A stretch of DNA of 64,000 nucleotides from positions 144,555,140 to 144,619,139 of the forward strand of contig CM043955.1 of the NCBI GenBank assembly GCA_014529385.2, given 5' to 3'. The notes beneath the pieces are model-generated. The model was given only the letters and a program-made list of their open reading frames with translations, did no database searches and was not told where the DNA came from. Source of the stretch: Adiantum capillus-veneris. Taxonomy: Eukaryota > Streptophyta > Polypodiopsida > Polypodiales > Pteridaceae. Below are positions 11,365-22,260 of this stretch, one piece after another (position 1 is the first letter of the stretch; every line of letters starts with the position of its first letter). A program made the translations under genes and the position numbers.

Positions 11365-13414
11365 ATTTAAGAGACGTCGTAGATTGAAGCCTTGCTTCAC
11401 ATAAATATCTTTGTGTTGAACCAGTGCTGTAAAAGCATCCTCCGTCAGCGTGTAAAAACTGTGACAAAGCGGCGACCATGCCAAGGAACTTGCTTCCTTT
11501 TTTAAGTCCAATAAGAGGCCATACATGTTAGACATATGCAATAGAGATGATGCATGTTCCATGTAGGTCAAATGCTTCATAAGAAATTGACAGCCATGTT
11601 GTTGTTACATCAATTCGTGGTCGATGATGAAAAGATGTATGGTAAGTGCATGACACCATTCTCATATATTACCTTATGTAGAGATACGACCCGAATGTTG
11701 TAACCAGTGATGTAGATGACAATAAACCCAAAATCATCTGCGTACCTCATTAAGCACTTCTGTCGACCAATCTTGTCCACCCGAAAATTGAACATGTTAC
11801 CAAGGGGAACTGCAAATAGTACGAAAGTAGTAACCCAACATTGGACTACACCGGCCGTGCTCATGAGCACCCTTGCATGGAGTCGTGCTAATGGCAATAG
11901 CAGTCATAGCTTATTGACCATTACTGCTAGGTAACGTTGCCGCCCTGCATAAACCATGAGGGTAATCAACCTGTTCAAAACAAAATTGAAAGAGGTTACC
12001 TTGTTGTTGTTCTTGTATTCAAAGCCGTGTGTCACAATCATGTGATGATGTTGGCCTACTTTGGCTAGTCGTAATTCATACCAAGGTCCAACGTTGTCAT
12101 ACGTGAGACAGGTAAAGGAAAATTAATCGTGAGTTGCTCCCTGCGTTTGGCATGCAGTCATTGCCAATTACTTTAGAAAACGCGTTGGATCACATTAATA
12201 GGCCTTGCCTGTACCAACAGTTCACAAGCCTTGCCGGAACCATGTTGTCGAATTTTGCAAGCTGTTGTCATCGCAATCAGTAACCAATGGTCGGCCATGC
12301 CGAGCATCTGTATACTCTTGTTCAAAACGAACAATAGGCCTTGGCGTGCCAACAGTGCAAAGTATCTAAGATCATCCTGGAGGGTATCTATTTCCTGCAA
12401 GAGAAAAACATGCATATAGCTTTAAAAAACGTAGAAAAAGACATGGATCTCAAACCTTAAGATCATGTGTTGTCAATGCGTTCTGCTTGATGTCAAGGAT
12501 GATAGAAGCCATGATTCTGGTGCATAACCTGTGGATATATCACCGTATTGGCTTATAGCCTTTCCAAACACTAAGATGATGGCAATGTCGATCGTCTCTT
12601 CGACAAGGCGGCCTAAGCTTCCTTGCCAAAGTTGTGTGGCATACGGTGCCCTTCGTGCATGCGGACCTTGCCGCCTTGCTTTGCAAACGTCTCTGATGTC
12701 CTCTTATTGAAACTAGGTCGGAGTTGACAACCCTTGCGGAATCTAGCGAATCAAGATGTGCATGCCCCCGATGATATGGAAATCCCCATATAAGGGGTCC
12801 CTCCTACGGTAGATGCGAAACCTGCCAACCATACAGAGCCTGGCCATGGGGCACATCCCTCCGTATCGGAGGTGGGGTCGAAGGGCAGTGAATTGCCCGT
12901 GGGCACTTGCCCCAAGTTTGTTTTTAAAAAAAAAGGAAAATATATGCCCTACTTGCTGTAGCGATGGCGCCAAGTGCGCAGAGTCGCCAGTAGGACGGGG
13001 GAGGAGTTGCGGCTGTCCGAGGTTGATGAGACAGAAACAAAAATTGTTCGTCTCTCTCCTGCGAGCCCACCGACCTCGCTCAACCTTGATTCCGTGCAGG
13101 TCTGCTAGTGGCTCCTTGTGCGCAAGCAGCCATTCCCACGACCCTCCTCGTCTTCTCCAATGTCGAATACTTCGTGCTTCGAATCAAGGGACCATGCCCA
13201 CGCTGTATCGCCTTAGGGTTTCTGTCCATGACTTCAACTTGCCATGAACGTCTTGCCGAGAGAGTTGCAATATCATGCACGCCTTTTTGCTGAAAACGAG
13301 GGAGAGAGAGAAGACTCCCAAGCGAGAGAGAGGCCATGCCTCATACCGAATCTGAGAGAGAGACCTAAAGAGAGAGAGATATTCCTCCTCCTCCATAGCT
13401 CTCCCCTCCCTTGA
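11365..13414 (-). other. Internal part of the LTR element, 5' side, no coding capacity seen
   Basis: About 2 kb follows the primer binding site on the minus strand, where gag would be expected. Open frames are under 105 codons and none resembles gag. The first few hundred bases contain GAGA runs. Confidence 0.55.
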
Positions 13415-13426
13415 GCTCTGATACCA
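13415..13426 (-). promoter_or_regulatory. Primer binding site, initiator Met-tRNA type
   Basis: On the minus strand TGGTATCAGAGC lies one base after the LTR end. This sequence pairs with the 3' end of plant initiator Met-tRNA and primes reverse transcription. Confidence 0.85.
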
Positions 13427-13427
13427 G

Positions 13428-13568
13428 TGAAAGGACAGGGGAACTGACATGCTCATCACCTCCCAGCCATGCCCTATATAGGCCCTTGGCATTCTAAATA
13501 TAGGGACCCCCTTGACTGCATGTCCGTTCTGGCCCTTGGCCCGGACTGGTCCTACCCTTGTCCTGACA
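13428..13568 (-). repeat. 5' LTR (141 bp)
   Basis: Partner of 1637-1777 and of equal length. It contains a TATATAGG-like stretch absent from the other copy. ACTCA follows at 13569-13573. Confidence 0.88.
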
Positions 13569-13573
13569 ACTCA

Positions 13574-13611
13574 TGATTGTTCAAGAATTGGGTTGGCAAT
13601 AGATCATCTTT

Positions 13612-13643
<32 letters not shown>

Positions 13644-14071
13644 AGACATACCATACCATGCACAAAGAAAGAGCTAATGTTTTGTTGTGGGCTTTCGAAG
13701 CGTAGATTGGCCTCCATAGTTGTTGTTTTTTCTGCATCCCCTGTGCCCCTCCACTCTAGAAGCATGTCTAAATTCTCCCTCTCAAACACACACTGGAGGG
13801 AAGGCCATCATCCAGGAGTTTCGAACTCCTAAACCGGTCCCTACCCCATAGGAATCCCCTTAGGCTTTTCTTTTTCTTTTGATGGACCCTCAGTCCCTAG
13901 CTGATATGTATCGATTGCTCTCACTTAGAAGAAACAGTTTGTAATGTTTTGATTTTGGTCCCATGGGTCATATCTGACCTCCGAGGACGATAATTGAATC
14001 TATCTATCATCTTAACTCTCCAGTTTGTGCATGCTTTTGTGTGCATTGGGAGAGACCATGGATGACATCAC

Positions 14072-14131
<60 letters not shown>

Positions 14132-14501
14132 GATTTCTCTGTGTTTTTATGTAGGCCATTATCACGAGACTGGGGATGCGACTAAAAAATCCAAATCCAA
14201 AACAGGAGGAGAAGTTCATCCAAATCATAAGAACTGAAGACGTTGTTTTAAACTTCCATTTTAGCAGTTGCCCTCAAGGAATTCGTAATGTTAAAAAAAC
14301 ACTTGGTGTCACATCTATGAGATACATCGTAACTCATAGATTACTCTAATAGATGCTAATAGATGCTCTATTAACAGGTTTTTGTTTTCTTTGACCAAGA
14401 TTACTACGTTTTAAACTGCTAATAGATGCTCTATTAGCAGGTTTTTGTTTTCTTTGACCAAGATTACTACGTTTTACATATGTTAATTGTTGAGTTTTTG
14501 T

Positions 14502-14571
<70 letters not shown>

Positions 14572-15253
14572 GAAGATACAAAGGACATATAGATAAGGAT
14601 ATCTATATACATATATGATGAAGTTACAGATTGCAAGATATATAACTATGATGGCAAGGAGATAGCTAAAGAGGAGAAGTCAGGCAGCCTTAACTAAAAT
14701 GACAATCTATTTAGCATTAAGTTTGAAGGTTTCTCAATCACAGGTAGCATATGCGGATTTCAGGGAGCCAAAACTTCGTATTCATGGAAAGTTGCTCCAT
14801 TCTGTAGGTTGCCTAAACTCAAGCGTGACCACATCCTGTACGTTGCCTAAACTCAAGATTTTCTAAGAAAGGGATACAACCTTCAATAATTCTGTGTAAT
14901 ATAAAAGTCATTGGAAATTTTTAGCTTGGAGGAGAAGTAATTTCACCTCCAATTTGGGTAAAAACGATTAAGTGAACCTGATCAATTTAAAGGGCACTTT
15001 ATGTATGCAGCATATAGCCCCTTGGCCCTTCCATCATCACTTTATAAGCTTTCTATATTTTGCGTGCATTTTCAAACGCAGACGTAAATGTTGCATGTGT
15101 GTTTGTGAACTTAATTTGAACAAAATGAGGTAATTGTGTCTACACTTGCTAGATTCAGATGTAGTGGCTCAAGACTACTCATATGAAGGGTGAGGCTAAC
15201 ATAAATATGAACGAAGGTGCCCCATAATATATGCAATGATTGTATCCATTGGT
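13574..15253. other. Intergenic stretch with microsatellites
   Basis: No gene seen. It holds GA at about 13612-13641, CT at about 14071-14127, a 63-bp tandem repeat (14355-14476), and a GT tract running into a GA tract (about 14507-14570). The rest is unremarkable AT-rich sequence. Confidence 0.65.
14355..14476. repeat. Two-copy tandem repeat, 63-bp period
   Basis: The unit begins GCTAATAGATGCTCTATTA at 14355 and again at 14418. The copies differ at only a few bases. Confidence 0.85.
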
Positions 15254-15384
15254 ATGATAAAAATGGCAATGGTGTATATGGTAGGCGGAGTAGCAGGGCA
15301 GGCTCCTGCACCAGCTCCAACAGAGGATTGTAACTTCTTTTTAGGCTTAGCTTTATTTGTAGCGAGTTTTTCATTTGATTACTG
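15254..15384 (+). pseudogene. N-terminal fragment of a GPI-anchored lipid-transfer protein gene (tentative)
   Basis: A 43-codon frame starts ATG at 15254, with a second ATG at 15263. It encodes a short hydrophobic leader followed by GQAPAPAPTEDC. A secretion signal ending in a QAPAPAP run and then the first cysteine is how many plant GPI-anchored lipid-transfer proteins (LTPG) begin. Immediately after this cysteine the sequence switches to a segment that also occurs downstream of the C-terminal fragment at 16563, so the middle of the gene is missing here. Two partial copies of a tandemly duplicated gene is the simplest reading. The assignment rests on a short motif and is only moderately sure. 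Confidence 0.4.
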
Positions 15385-15402
15385 ACTCTTGAGTCATGGA
15401 TT

Positions 15403-15437
<35 letters not shown>

Positions 15438-15470
15438 ACATGTCTCTTTGCAGCGCAGGAGAGAGGCAGA
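15331..15470 (+). repeat. Direct repeat, copy 1 (partner near 16573-16710)
   Basis: A segment running TAGGCTTAGCTTTATTTGTAG, then GACTCTTGAGTCATGGATTCAT, then a GA tract, then GCAGGAGAGAGG, recurs at about 16573-16710. The copies are about 1.25 kb apart. The second copy directly follows the lipid-transfer fragment, so this looks like its duplicated 3' flank. Confidence 0.8.
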
Positions 15471-16179
15471 CCGATCCCTGAATTCTCAAGCTTAGTGGGC
15501 AAGCCTCTATCCCTTTTGTGTGTGCTTTTTCTTCTCTTAATTGCAGTGATTGAGATTGCCTCATTTGTTTCTGTATTTTGTAATTCTTAATAGGTACTGC
15601 CACTGTGAATGAAGTAGAAAATTTATTGCATCGCTGGGAGGTCGTCTTTATGTCGTGTAATTATTGGGCAAAGTGGGCTGGAATGCCGGAGTTAGACTCC
15701 TGGCAGACTCTTCCTCTTTCTCCGCAAGCTTTTGCAGCTAGAAAGGCCATCTGTATGTGAAGTTGCTTATCTTCACAGTTTTTTTACTGTTGTGGAGATC
15801 TGGCTAAGGTTGTCAGCAGCATGGATAGAAACTAAGTCAGCAAAGCTGAATCTAAGTGCCACGAAGGTCTTATTTTGACCCTCCTTTTCATATCAAGGGT
15901 TTCTATATGCATCCATATCGTTATTTTTGAAGTCCCCTAAGCTCAAATACACCGAAGGGTTGTACTTTAGTGTCCATCCATAAACACAAAACACTGTAGT
16001 AGTTGTCATGCATATTGGGACATAAAAGTGGATAAAATTTCTCCTCCATAATGACAGTGGTTAAACTTTTTATGGAGTTCCAGATGATTGATTCTCCCTT
16101 CCTATTCCAACACAACCTTTGTAGGTCTTAGTATTTCATGCTTTTTGCAACAATAGCTGTTTGATTGTTTGCCATTTGA

Positions 16180-16563
16180 GATGAGGTTGGCGACAGTGCA
16201 ATCTGCTGCTCAAACATTTCCTTGGTCATTACCAACTCCAAAGAATGTCTGTGCCGGCTCTACAACACTTATTTTACAGAGCTGCTGGGCGTGCATGTTA
16301 GTGCTGCTCTTCGGTTGCCCGCTGCTTGCAAGCTCACAACCTCTGACCCTAGCCTCTACAAACTTATTGGAATCCCAGTAACCTGGCCCCGCAAGCTCCA
16401 CTGGCCAGCTCTGGCACCTGCCCCTCCCTTGGCTCCATCCTCTACATCGGCCTCAGCTCCTTCAGCTGCTGTACCTACAACGACCCCGGCGACGTCGTCG
16501 GCAGTGAAGGGTGCTGCTACTGTTTCATCATCTCTATTTGCATCGGCCGTTTTCCTCATATGA
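16180..16563 (+). pseudogene. C-terminal part of a GPI-anchored lipid-transfer protein (LTPG-like)
   Basis: The open frame from the stop at 16177 reads CCSNISLVITNSKECLCRLY, then ALRLPAACKLTTSDPSL, then a Pro/Ala/Ser/Thr-rich tail and a hydrophobic C-terminus (VSSSLFASAVFLI). This is the second half of the eight-cysteine lipid-transfer fold (CC, CLC, C), followed by the spacer and hydrophobic tail expected for GPI attachment at the plasma membrane. The cysteine expected after DPSL is a tyrosine (TAC for TGC). The signal peptide and first two cysteines are absent, with no start codon in frame. Seen: the motif order. Known of the family: lipid binding at the cell surface and cuticle. Inferred: a dead fragment, probably of the same gene as 15254-15384. 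Confidence 0.6.
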
Positions 16564-16638
16564 GTTACTTCCTTTTAGGCTGAGCTATATTTGTAGCGAG
16601 TTTTTTCATTCGATTTCTGACGCTTGAGTCATGGATTC

Positions 16639-16682
<44 letters not shown>

Positions 16683-17048
16683 ACTGTCCCTTTGCAATGC
16701 AGGAGAGAGGGAGGGAGACGCATTGAGCTCCGTCTGAAGAAATTCAAACAGAGGCGTCTGGAGCACAAGAGAACGAAGACGAATGAGCGCGAGTAGAGGT
16801 CAAAGGCTACTTTCATCCTCATTGCGTGAAAGTCTAAGATGAGACGCCTGTGAGGTCGGTGCAAAAGCTGAGAGCATCTGTTACGTAGACAGTAGAAGGC
16901 TATGCCACTTCCACCATCAAGCACGTAAAGTTTTGCCCTCCCCCCCAACACAGACTAACAACGATCATAAGTAACAGTGTATTCCCTTTTGTGCAATGAG
17001 ATTTTTGCACACGCTCGCCAGTGTCAATTCATTGACATCATCTTGAGT

Positions 17049-17052
<4 letters not shown>

Positions 17053-17115
<63 letters not shown>

Positions 17116-17142
17116 TAGTGTGTGTGTGTGTGTGTGTGTTTG
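17053..17142. repeat. Compound (CT)n(CA)n(TG)n microsatellite with hairpin symmetry
   Basis: A CT tract runs into a CA tract (about 17092-17115). After ATAG comes a TG tract of similar length, so the CA and TG parts are inverted complements. Confidence 0.9.
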
Positions 17143-17963
17143 GAGGGGGTGCGTTGATATCTGTCTACTAACATTATATAGCGGAAGGGGGAGCCTTTTA
17201 CACGTGTCGCAATCTGCGACCTGAACATTAAAGTTCAAAACTAAAAAAAGCCCTTTTCCACGCGAAAGAGGGAGAGAGAGGCCGGCCGTCTTGGGAGAGA
17301 GAGGCCGCCGAAGACGGCCGGCCGTACTAGTATGCAATAGATTTTGAGAACTACATTGTATATCTACAGCTAAATATGTCAGCACAATCTTTTTTTCATT
17401 TCTTTTAAGGGGTATCTTGGGTGATCCTTGGGGCTTGAAGGACTGAAAAGTTCAAGAAAGGGAAGGGAAACATGCACATGACTGGTTGACAATGCCTCAT
17501 TTGCATCTCCGCAAGGCGTTGATGCTAGTATACACAGATGAATCAAGAGACACTGCTGCAGTATGGTCTCACCTTCCCCTCGCTAAAGTTGGGGTGTAAT
17601 GCCAAAATACCGCTCTAATTTCAAAAAATTCCCAAAATACCTTTGTAACTATTTGGTTGGGTTGTTCAAGATTTTTTTATCTTTATTCTTTTTTGACAAT
17701 CGAGATCGGTTGTGGAGTGCTTGGCATGTAATTTGTCACAACTTATCTCGCGAAAAAGCACAATAATGAAGCAGTTTGTCTACAAAGCCTGCATAACCAT
17801 CTCAAATTCTATTTTTAGCGTCTTGTATTATAAATAATCAATCTTCTTATGGAAAGTTACAATTTTTCTATCTTTGGAGAAGTTTAATCTCACAATTGGG
17901 GATATTTTGAGAATTTTGAAAATTTAAACCGCCTTTTGGGAATTTATGACGAATCGGGGCCGC

Positions 17964-17981
17964 GTGGGGGGGGGGGGGGGG

Positions 17982-18032
<51 letters not shown>
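17964..18032. repeat. Poly-G run followed by (GA)n
   Basis: About 18 consecutive G bases (broken by one T early on) lead into a GA tract of about 24 units. The G run could form a quadruplex. Confidence 0.9.
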
Positions 18033-18037
<5 letters not shown>

Positions 18038-18466
18038 TGTTGGTGGCAACACAAAGATAGGGACATGTGTGTGTGTGTGTGTGTGTTCCTTTGTTGTGGT
18101 AGTGAAGAGTATGCGGGCTATTGCAGCTGGCAGAGGCGAAGGCAGGCTATAGAGATGGGCTTCCTTTTTGCTGTTGGAAAATACACAAAAAATTAAAGGC
18201 ACTTCCAGTTTTTAATTTTTGTAAAGAAAAACTTTGATTGGTTGAATATGATAGTGGGCACTCATGAAATGAAGAGCGTGTAAAAGCAATGATGAAAAAG
18301 ATTTTGGGTGCCTCTGAAAGTGTGAAATGTTGAAGTTCTAACTAAGCTTTTACTTGATCCCTAGTAGAGAGAGTTCACATAAAAATAAATAAATGGTTTA
18401 TTCTCTTTGAAGAAACTCTCATATTTGTGTTATGAGTGGATGCAATACATTTGGTTGATGTGATTT

Positions 18467-18504
<38 letters not shown>

Positions 18505-18768
18505 CAATCATCAATGTTGCACGATTCCAAGTTAATATTGAAAAGAAAGTTTTGGGTACACTGTACTTGCCACCATGCTCAATGTTTGTTTCAAGAGACA
18601 TTAAAGTATAGGACACATATACAGAGAGGCACATCATTGGAGGTTAGGCCCAAGTTCCAACAATCCCGATTGGGATCACTTTCTCAATGCAAAGGTGCCT
18701 TCTAAGATCTTTGTAAAGAGTTCTCCTTCAAAAGAGTACTAGTATGTGACCCGCGCGTTGCTGCGGCT

Positions 18769-19914
18769 ACATGTGCTTCAGTTGAAGTAACCATTGTTCT
18801 CCTTCCCTTCATAGGGAGGGCAAATGTGGACAAATGCCTATGATTCTCATGTGAGCTTTTATAGCTCTTTAATACACTTGTGCATCAACCACCACTATAA
18901 CTACTTTCTAGATGACAATGTATGACAACACACAAGGTCTAAGTGCCCTCCACATTCACATCAACCAAGCACAAATCTATCTTTTGGATCAACACTATGT
19001 CTACCGTTTTGAGTGTAAGATTGAACAACTAATAAAGTGTAGTTACTCTCCACATTCTTGTGGATTGACCAAGGACAAATCTCCTTCTAGTTGGTCATGC
19101 CAAGCTCCAACATACTCCTCCTAATCATGGCAAGTTTGTCCCTCCCCCTCTACCCCACCTTCTCTCTATCCGTGTGTGTGTGTGTGTTGAGTTCAAGAAT
19201 TATCAGGTCAATTTGAGGTCTCTTAGGAATGAATTAAGTAATGGGCTCCTTTCGCATGAAGTCTTGTCTTAACATCCTATATTTCTCTCTAGGGAGGCAG
19301 CAAATTTGCAATTAGGCTAGAGACGCCCCCTTCACATAATTGATATGGGACCTTGGTGAGTGGTAGTGGCCCTTTAAATAGACTAATAAAGAGCTGGTAT
19401 CCTTCTTTCGATATAGTGTTTGCATTGGACGACGAATTCTTTAGATGCATTAGCATCCCCTCTCACCATCCTTACCAATCAAGGCATTGGTCATGATAGC
19501 AACTCTCCCATGCTTCTCTCGTGCAGTGTTGGTGTTGCATTTGGGGCATCACAGTCAACTAAGTCATCAACTGCTATTTGTTGGCACTTAGGATGCATGT
19601 ACCATCCATGACCCAACATGCCAATATTACACCACATAGTAGTAGAAGAAACTTTGCCATTGGTATGCACAATTGATTTGGTGAGTAGTGTGTCGTTTGC
19701 TTCTCAAAGGAAGTATTCATGATGGGTGTGTGACCTGGGGGTGATTGCAAAGCTATAGCAACTTTGTCTTTATAAATTTCAAAATTTACAGGTTGAATTT
19801 CACTCAATCTAGCGAGCATGGATTCAGCTTGTCAGTGGCCACCCTTATATCCATAGTCTTTGAGCATGTTCCATGTTGTACTCAGTCCCATAAGTCATTC
19901 TGACCTTTAAGGAT

Positions 19915-19974
<60 letters not shown>

Positions 19975-20257
19975 ACCTTTGAGGTCACTGTGTCCCCCTC
20001 TCTTGTATAAGCATGTGAGCACGCAAGCCCTTGAATTCAAGAATCAACGTTCATCGGCTAATATTTTTAGGTATGTTGTGATCTTCTTCTTCTCCTCTCT
20101 CTCTCTCTCTCTCTCTCTTCTAACTTGCTATGCAACATGACGACTTGTTGCTAACAATGTTTAAATTGGATAAGGTTTGCCTAAACTTAATAGCTAAGAG
20201 TTGAGATTAGTCGATCTCAAGATTAATGGGTCTCAACCCATGTCAGTAGGAAGAAAA

Positions 20258-20318
<61 letters not shown>

Positions 20319-20779
20319 TGTGTGTCTAGTTTGTACTATTAAAATGAAGCATGTGAGAGGCGAAGAGCCTGGTCGTGTGTACGAGCGATCCTACTTTCTG
20401 CTCGATCACGAGCCGGCTCTTTTCTCTCTATCTATCTAATTGTGGTGGTTAAGAGACTTGAAACGGGCATAGCCTTTCACATCGTTGACTTTTGAGTCCC
20501 TCTCGGTTAGCAAGAACCTGCTCAAGATCTGTCTCATCACTTCATCATATCAAGCATTTATCTTCGAAAAGCCACTAATTTTCTTGACTTGCAAACAAAG
20601 CTGGGAGGCTATTTAGCCATTCCAAAGTGACCAAGCTCTAAATGTAAGCAAAATGACACGGAGACAGTCCTACAATGGAGGCACGTGCATGGAGGCAGCC
20701 CTACAAAAAGAGACCGGAGTCATCATTTCTAGGGGGAGGCCACATTAGGTATGTAACACCAAGGAGGATCCAAATGAGC
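18769..20779. other. Non-coding stretch with CT microsatellites
   Basis: No gene recognised. There are CT tracts at about 19917-19970, 20095-20118 and 20263-20315, and a short GT run near 19170. Open frames are under 85 codons and carry no motif I know. Confidence 0.6.
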
Positions 20780-20923
20780 CACTATAACAAAAAAACATGT
20801 TATCAACGCAGATATCGACGCGGCTCGTCGCTATACGTGTCACTATCCACGTCGCTGTGAAACTAGTCGCTATAAGCGACGCAGATAGCGACACGCATAA
20901 CGACGACCATAGCAGAAAAAGTT

Positions 20924-21015
20924 TTTCTTGGGCAGAGGGCAGGTAGCCTGGCCTGTGCCCAGTTAAAAGATGGACACATCCATAGCCAGACTTCCTGCCC
21001 TCTGCCCAAGAAAGC
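20924..21015. repeat. Inverted repeat with 20-bp arms
   Basis: The arms TTTCTTGGGCAGAGGGCAGG and its exact complement (near 20995-21015) face each other across about 50 bp. They sit just inside the subterminal array, as does the hairpin of the other CACTA element. Confidence 0.85.
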
Positions 21016-21184
21016 GAGCAGCACCAAAATATCAACCATGCTCCCGTGCACAGAAATTTCGGCAGAGTTCCCTTTGTTTTAACATAAAATTTTCAAAAAA
21101 AACCATATCATGTATACGCCTCCTACATGCTATCCATGTAGGATCTCACATAAGATTTAAGGCCAATGAAAGACAACCGTACCA

Positions 21185-21390
21185 ACTGAAAAGCATAGCC
21201 ATAACTTATAAGCATAACCATAACGAACCATAACCATAACTTAAAACCATAACCGGCTATAACCACTTTGATCAAAACCATAATGCAAATAACCATAACC
21301 ATAAACAAAATTAACAATAACCATAAGCATAACCAGAAAGAGGAACAATAACTATCTATACAATGACAATGACAATAATCATAACCATAA
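21185..21390. repeat. Degenerate CATAAC hexamer array
   Basis: Some twenty copies of CATAAC, ATAACC or close variants lie head to tail, broken by short AT-rich spacers. It superficially resembles a telomere repeat but is not TTTAGGG. It lies within the decayed CACTA element. Confidence 0.8.
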
Positions 21391-21816
21391 GGGAAACAAT
21401 AAATGTCTGAACACTAACTGTTTGTACAAAAAAGAGACACAGAAGCGTGTCTGTATCTCACAAAGCATATAGATGAAATCTGGTCCACTAATGACTAGGC
21501 GTCGCAACCTGCACATAGGACAACTCACAAAATTAGTATTGATATTACTTCACATATACTGACTTAATTAAATCAACTCACATATATTAACGTCTCACCT
21601 TAAGCGATCAGCGAAACTGTAAGGCCTCCCAGTCTACAGGCTCTCCTGAAGCTTCAAGATCATTCAGTACTTCATAGATACCTCTGCGATATCCATCTGA
21701 CTCTTTCTCGCATGATGGAGCTCGATGCATCGCAAGATTCTGCGTTTATACAAAAATCAAAGTAATAAGAATACATGATTCATCGCGTTTTAAAAAACGC
21801 CATAGTTAAGATTGGA

Positions 21817-22131
21817 TTAGAAACTCACAAACTCATAACGAAAGGTGTCGAAGACTCCGCTACCAAGATGAGATGTCCCCCTAGTCATTTGTCGTACCTG
21901 CGTGACCTCACGCTGCTGTCTGAACCGCGTGGCCACTGTCCGCTCATCCTCCCTGATCTGCAGCCACGTCTCGTGTGGGATGCCCGAAGGCTTCGACGAG
22001 CCGATCCTGAAAGCCTTCCGAGTTGCATCTCGTCGATGTTTGATGGTGTCCAGTGCAACACCCTTGATCCACCGCGCCGAAACAACGAAAGAACCCGGAG
22101 CAATCTGGTACTCTCTCAGGATGGTTTCCAC
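21817..22131 (-). pseudogene. Remnant of CACTA accessory gene (Transposase_24 type)
   Basis: A 104-codon minus-strand frame contains KPSGIPHETWLQIREDE, then TVATRFRQQREVTQVRQ, then SHLGSGVFDTFRYEF. The last block lines up with HHLGSGGWASFEADF of the accessory protein at 5894-6862 and is the C-terminal signature of the same family. The low-complexity N-terminal half and the expected small 3' exons are not evident. A possible GTAAGT-like donor sits near 21825. It is probably a non-functional remnant. Confidence 0.6.
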
Positions 22132-22260
22132 TATGTAAGTGACTACTTACCTTTCACTTTTACATTTCAAACCAAATGTTCTTTGAAACGAAGAAGAGAG
22201 TGACACATGGATGCCCTCTCTTTCCTTGAAAATTTTAAGCTCAATTATATATAGTATAGA

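Larger units (their letters stand above)
1637..13568 (-). mobile_element. LTR retrotransposon with 141-bp LTRs, split by a nested CACTA element
   Basis: Two 141-bp direct repeats (1637-1777 and 13428-13568), each TG...CA on the minus strand, enclose the element. The 5-bp duplication ACTCA flanks both sides (1632-1636 and 13569-13573). On the minus strand a primer binding site TGGTATCAGAGC (initiator Met-tRNA type) follows the right LTR and a purine tract precedes the left one, so the element reads right to left. Removing the nested CACTA element and its duplication leaves about 5.5 kb, an ordinary size for a copia-like element. I find no gag or pol reading frame in either internal part. It is either a non-autonomous derivative (LARD/TRIM-like) or very old, although the near-identical LTRs and perfect duplication argue against great age. 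Confidence 0.85.
16564..18738. other. Intergenic stretch with compound microsatellites
   Basis: No gene seen. It holds the second copy of the direct repeat (to about 16710) with a GA tract (about 16641-16679). It also holds the compound tract at 17053-17142, a poly-G plus GA tract at 17964-18032, a short GT tract near 18068-18085, and CT at about 18470-18501. Confidence 0.65.
20780..22140 (-). mobile_element. Decayed second CACTA-type element
   Basis: It starts CACTATAACAAAAAAAC at 20780, a CACTA-type end different from the element at 4942. Next comes a subterminal array of CGTCGCTATA/TAGCGACGC motifs (20815-20915), the same core motif as in the complete element. It then has an inverted repeat, a hexamer array and a remnant of the accessory gene at the right. 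No matching inverted end was found to the right, and the transposase gene is absent. I read it as a truncated non-autonomous relative. Confidence 0.65.
18739..22260 (-). mobile_element. Candidate non-autonomous Helitron
   Basis: On the minus strand the right boundary reads TCTATACTA preceded by A (22261), a permitted Helitron 5' end. The left boundary ends in CTAG followed by T, and a GC-rich hairpin (GCCGCAGCAACGCGCGGG, 18750-18767) lies 7 nt before it. That is the form of plant Helitron 3' ends. No Rep/helicase is encoded. The 3' end is fairly convincing. The 5' end lies in an AT-rich simple-sequence patch (TATAGATA), so its match may be chance and the extent uncertain. The interval also holds the decayed CACTA-like element at 20780-22140. 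Confidence 0.33.

Noticed and set aside
21185-21390. Interstitial telomere
   Set aside because: The unit is CATAAC/ATAACC, not the plant TTTAGGG repeat or a common variant.
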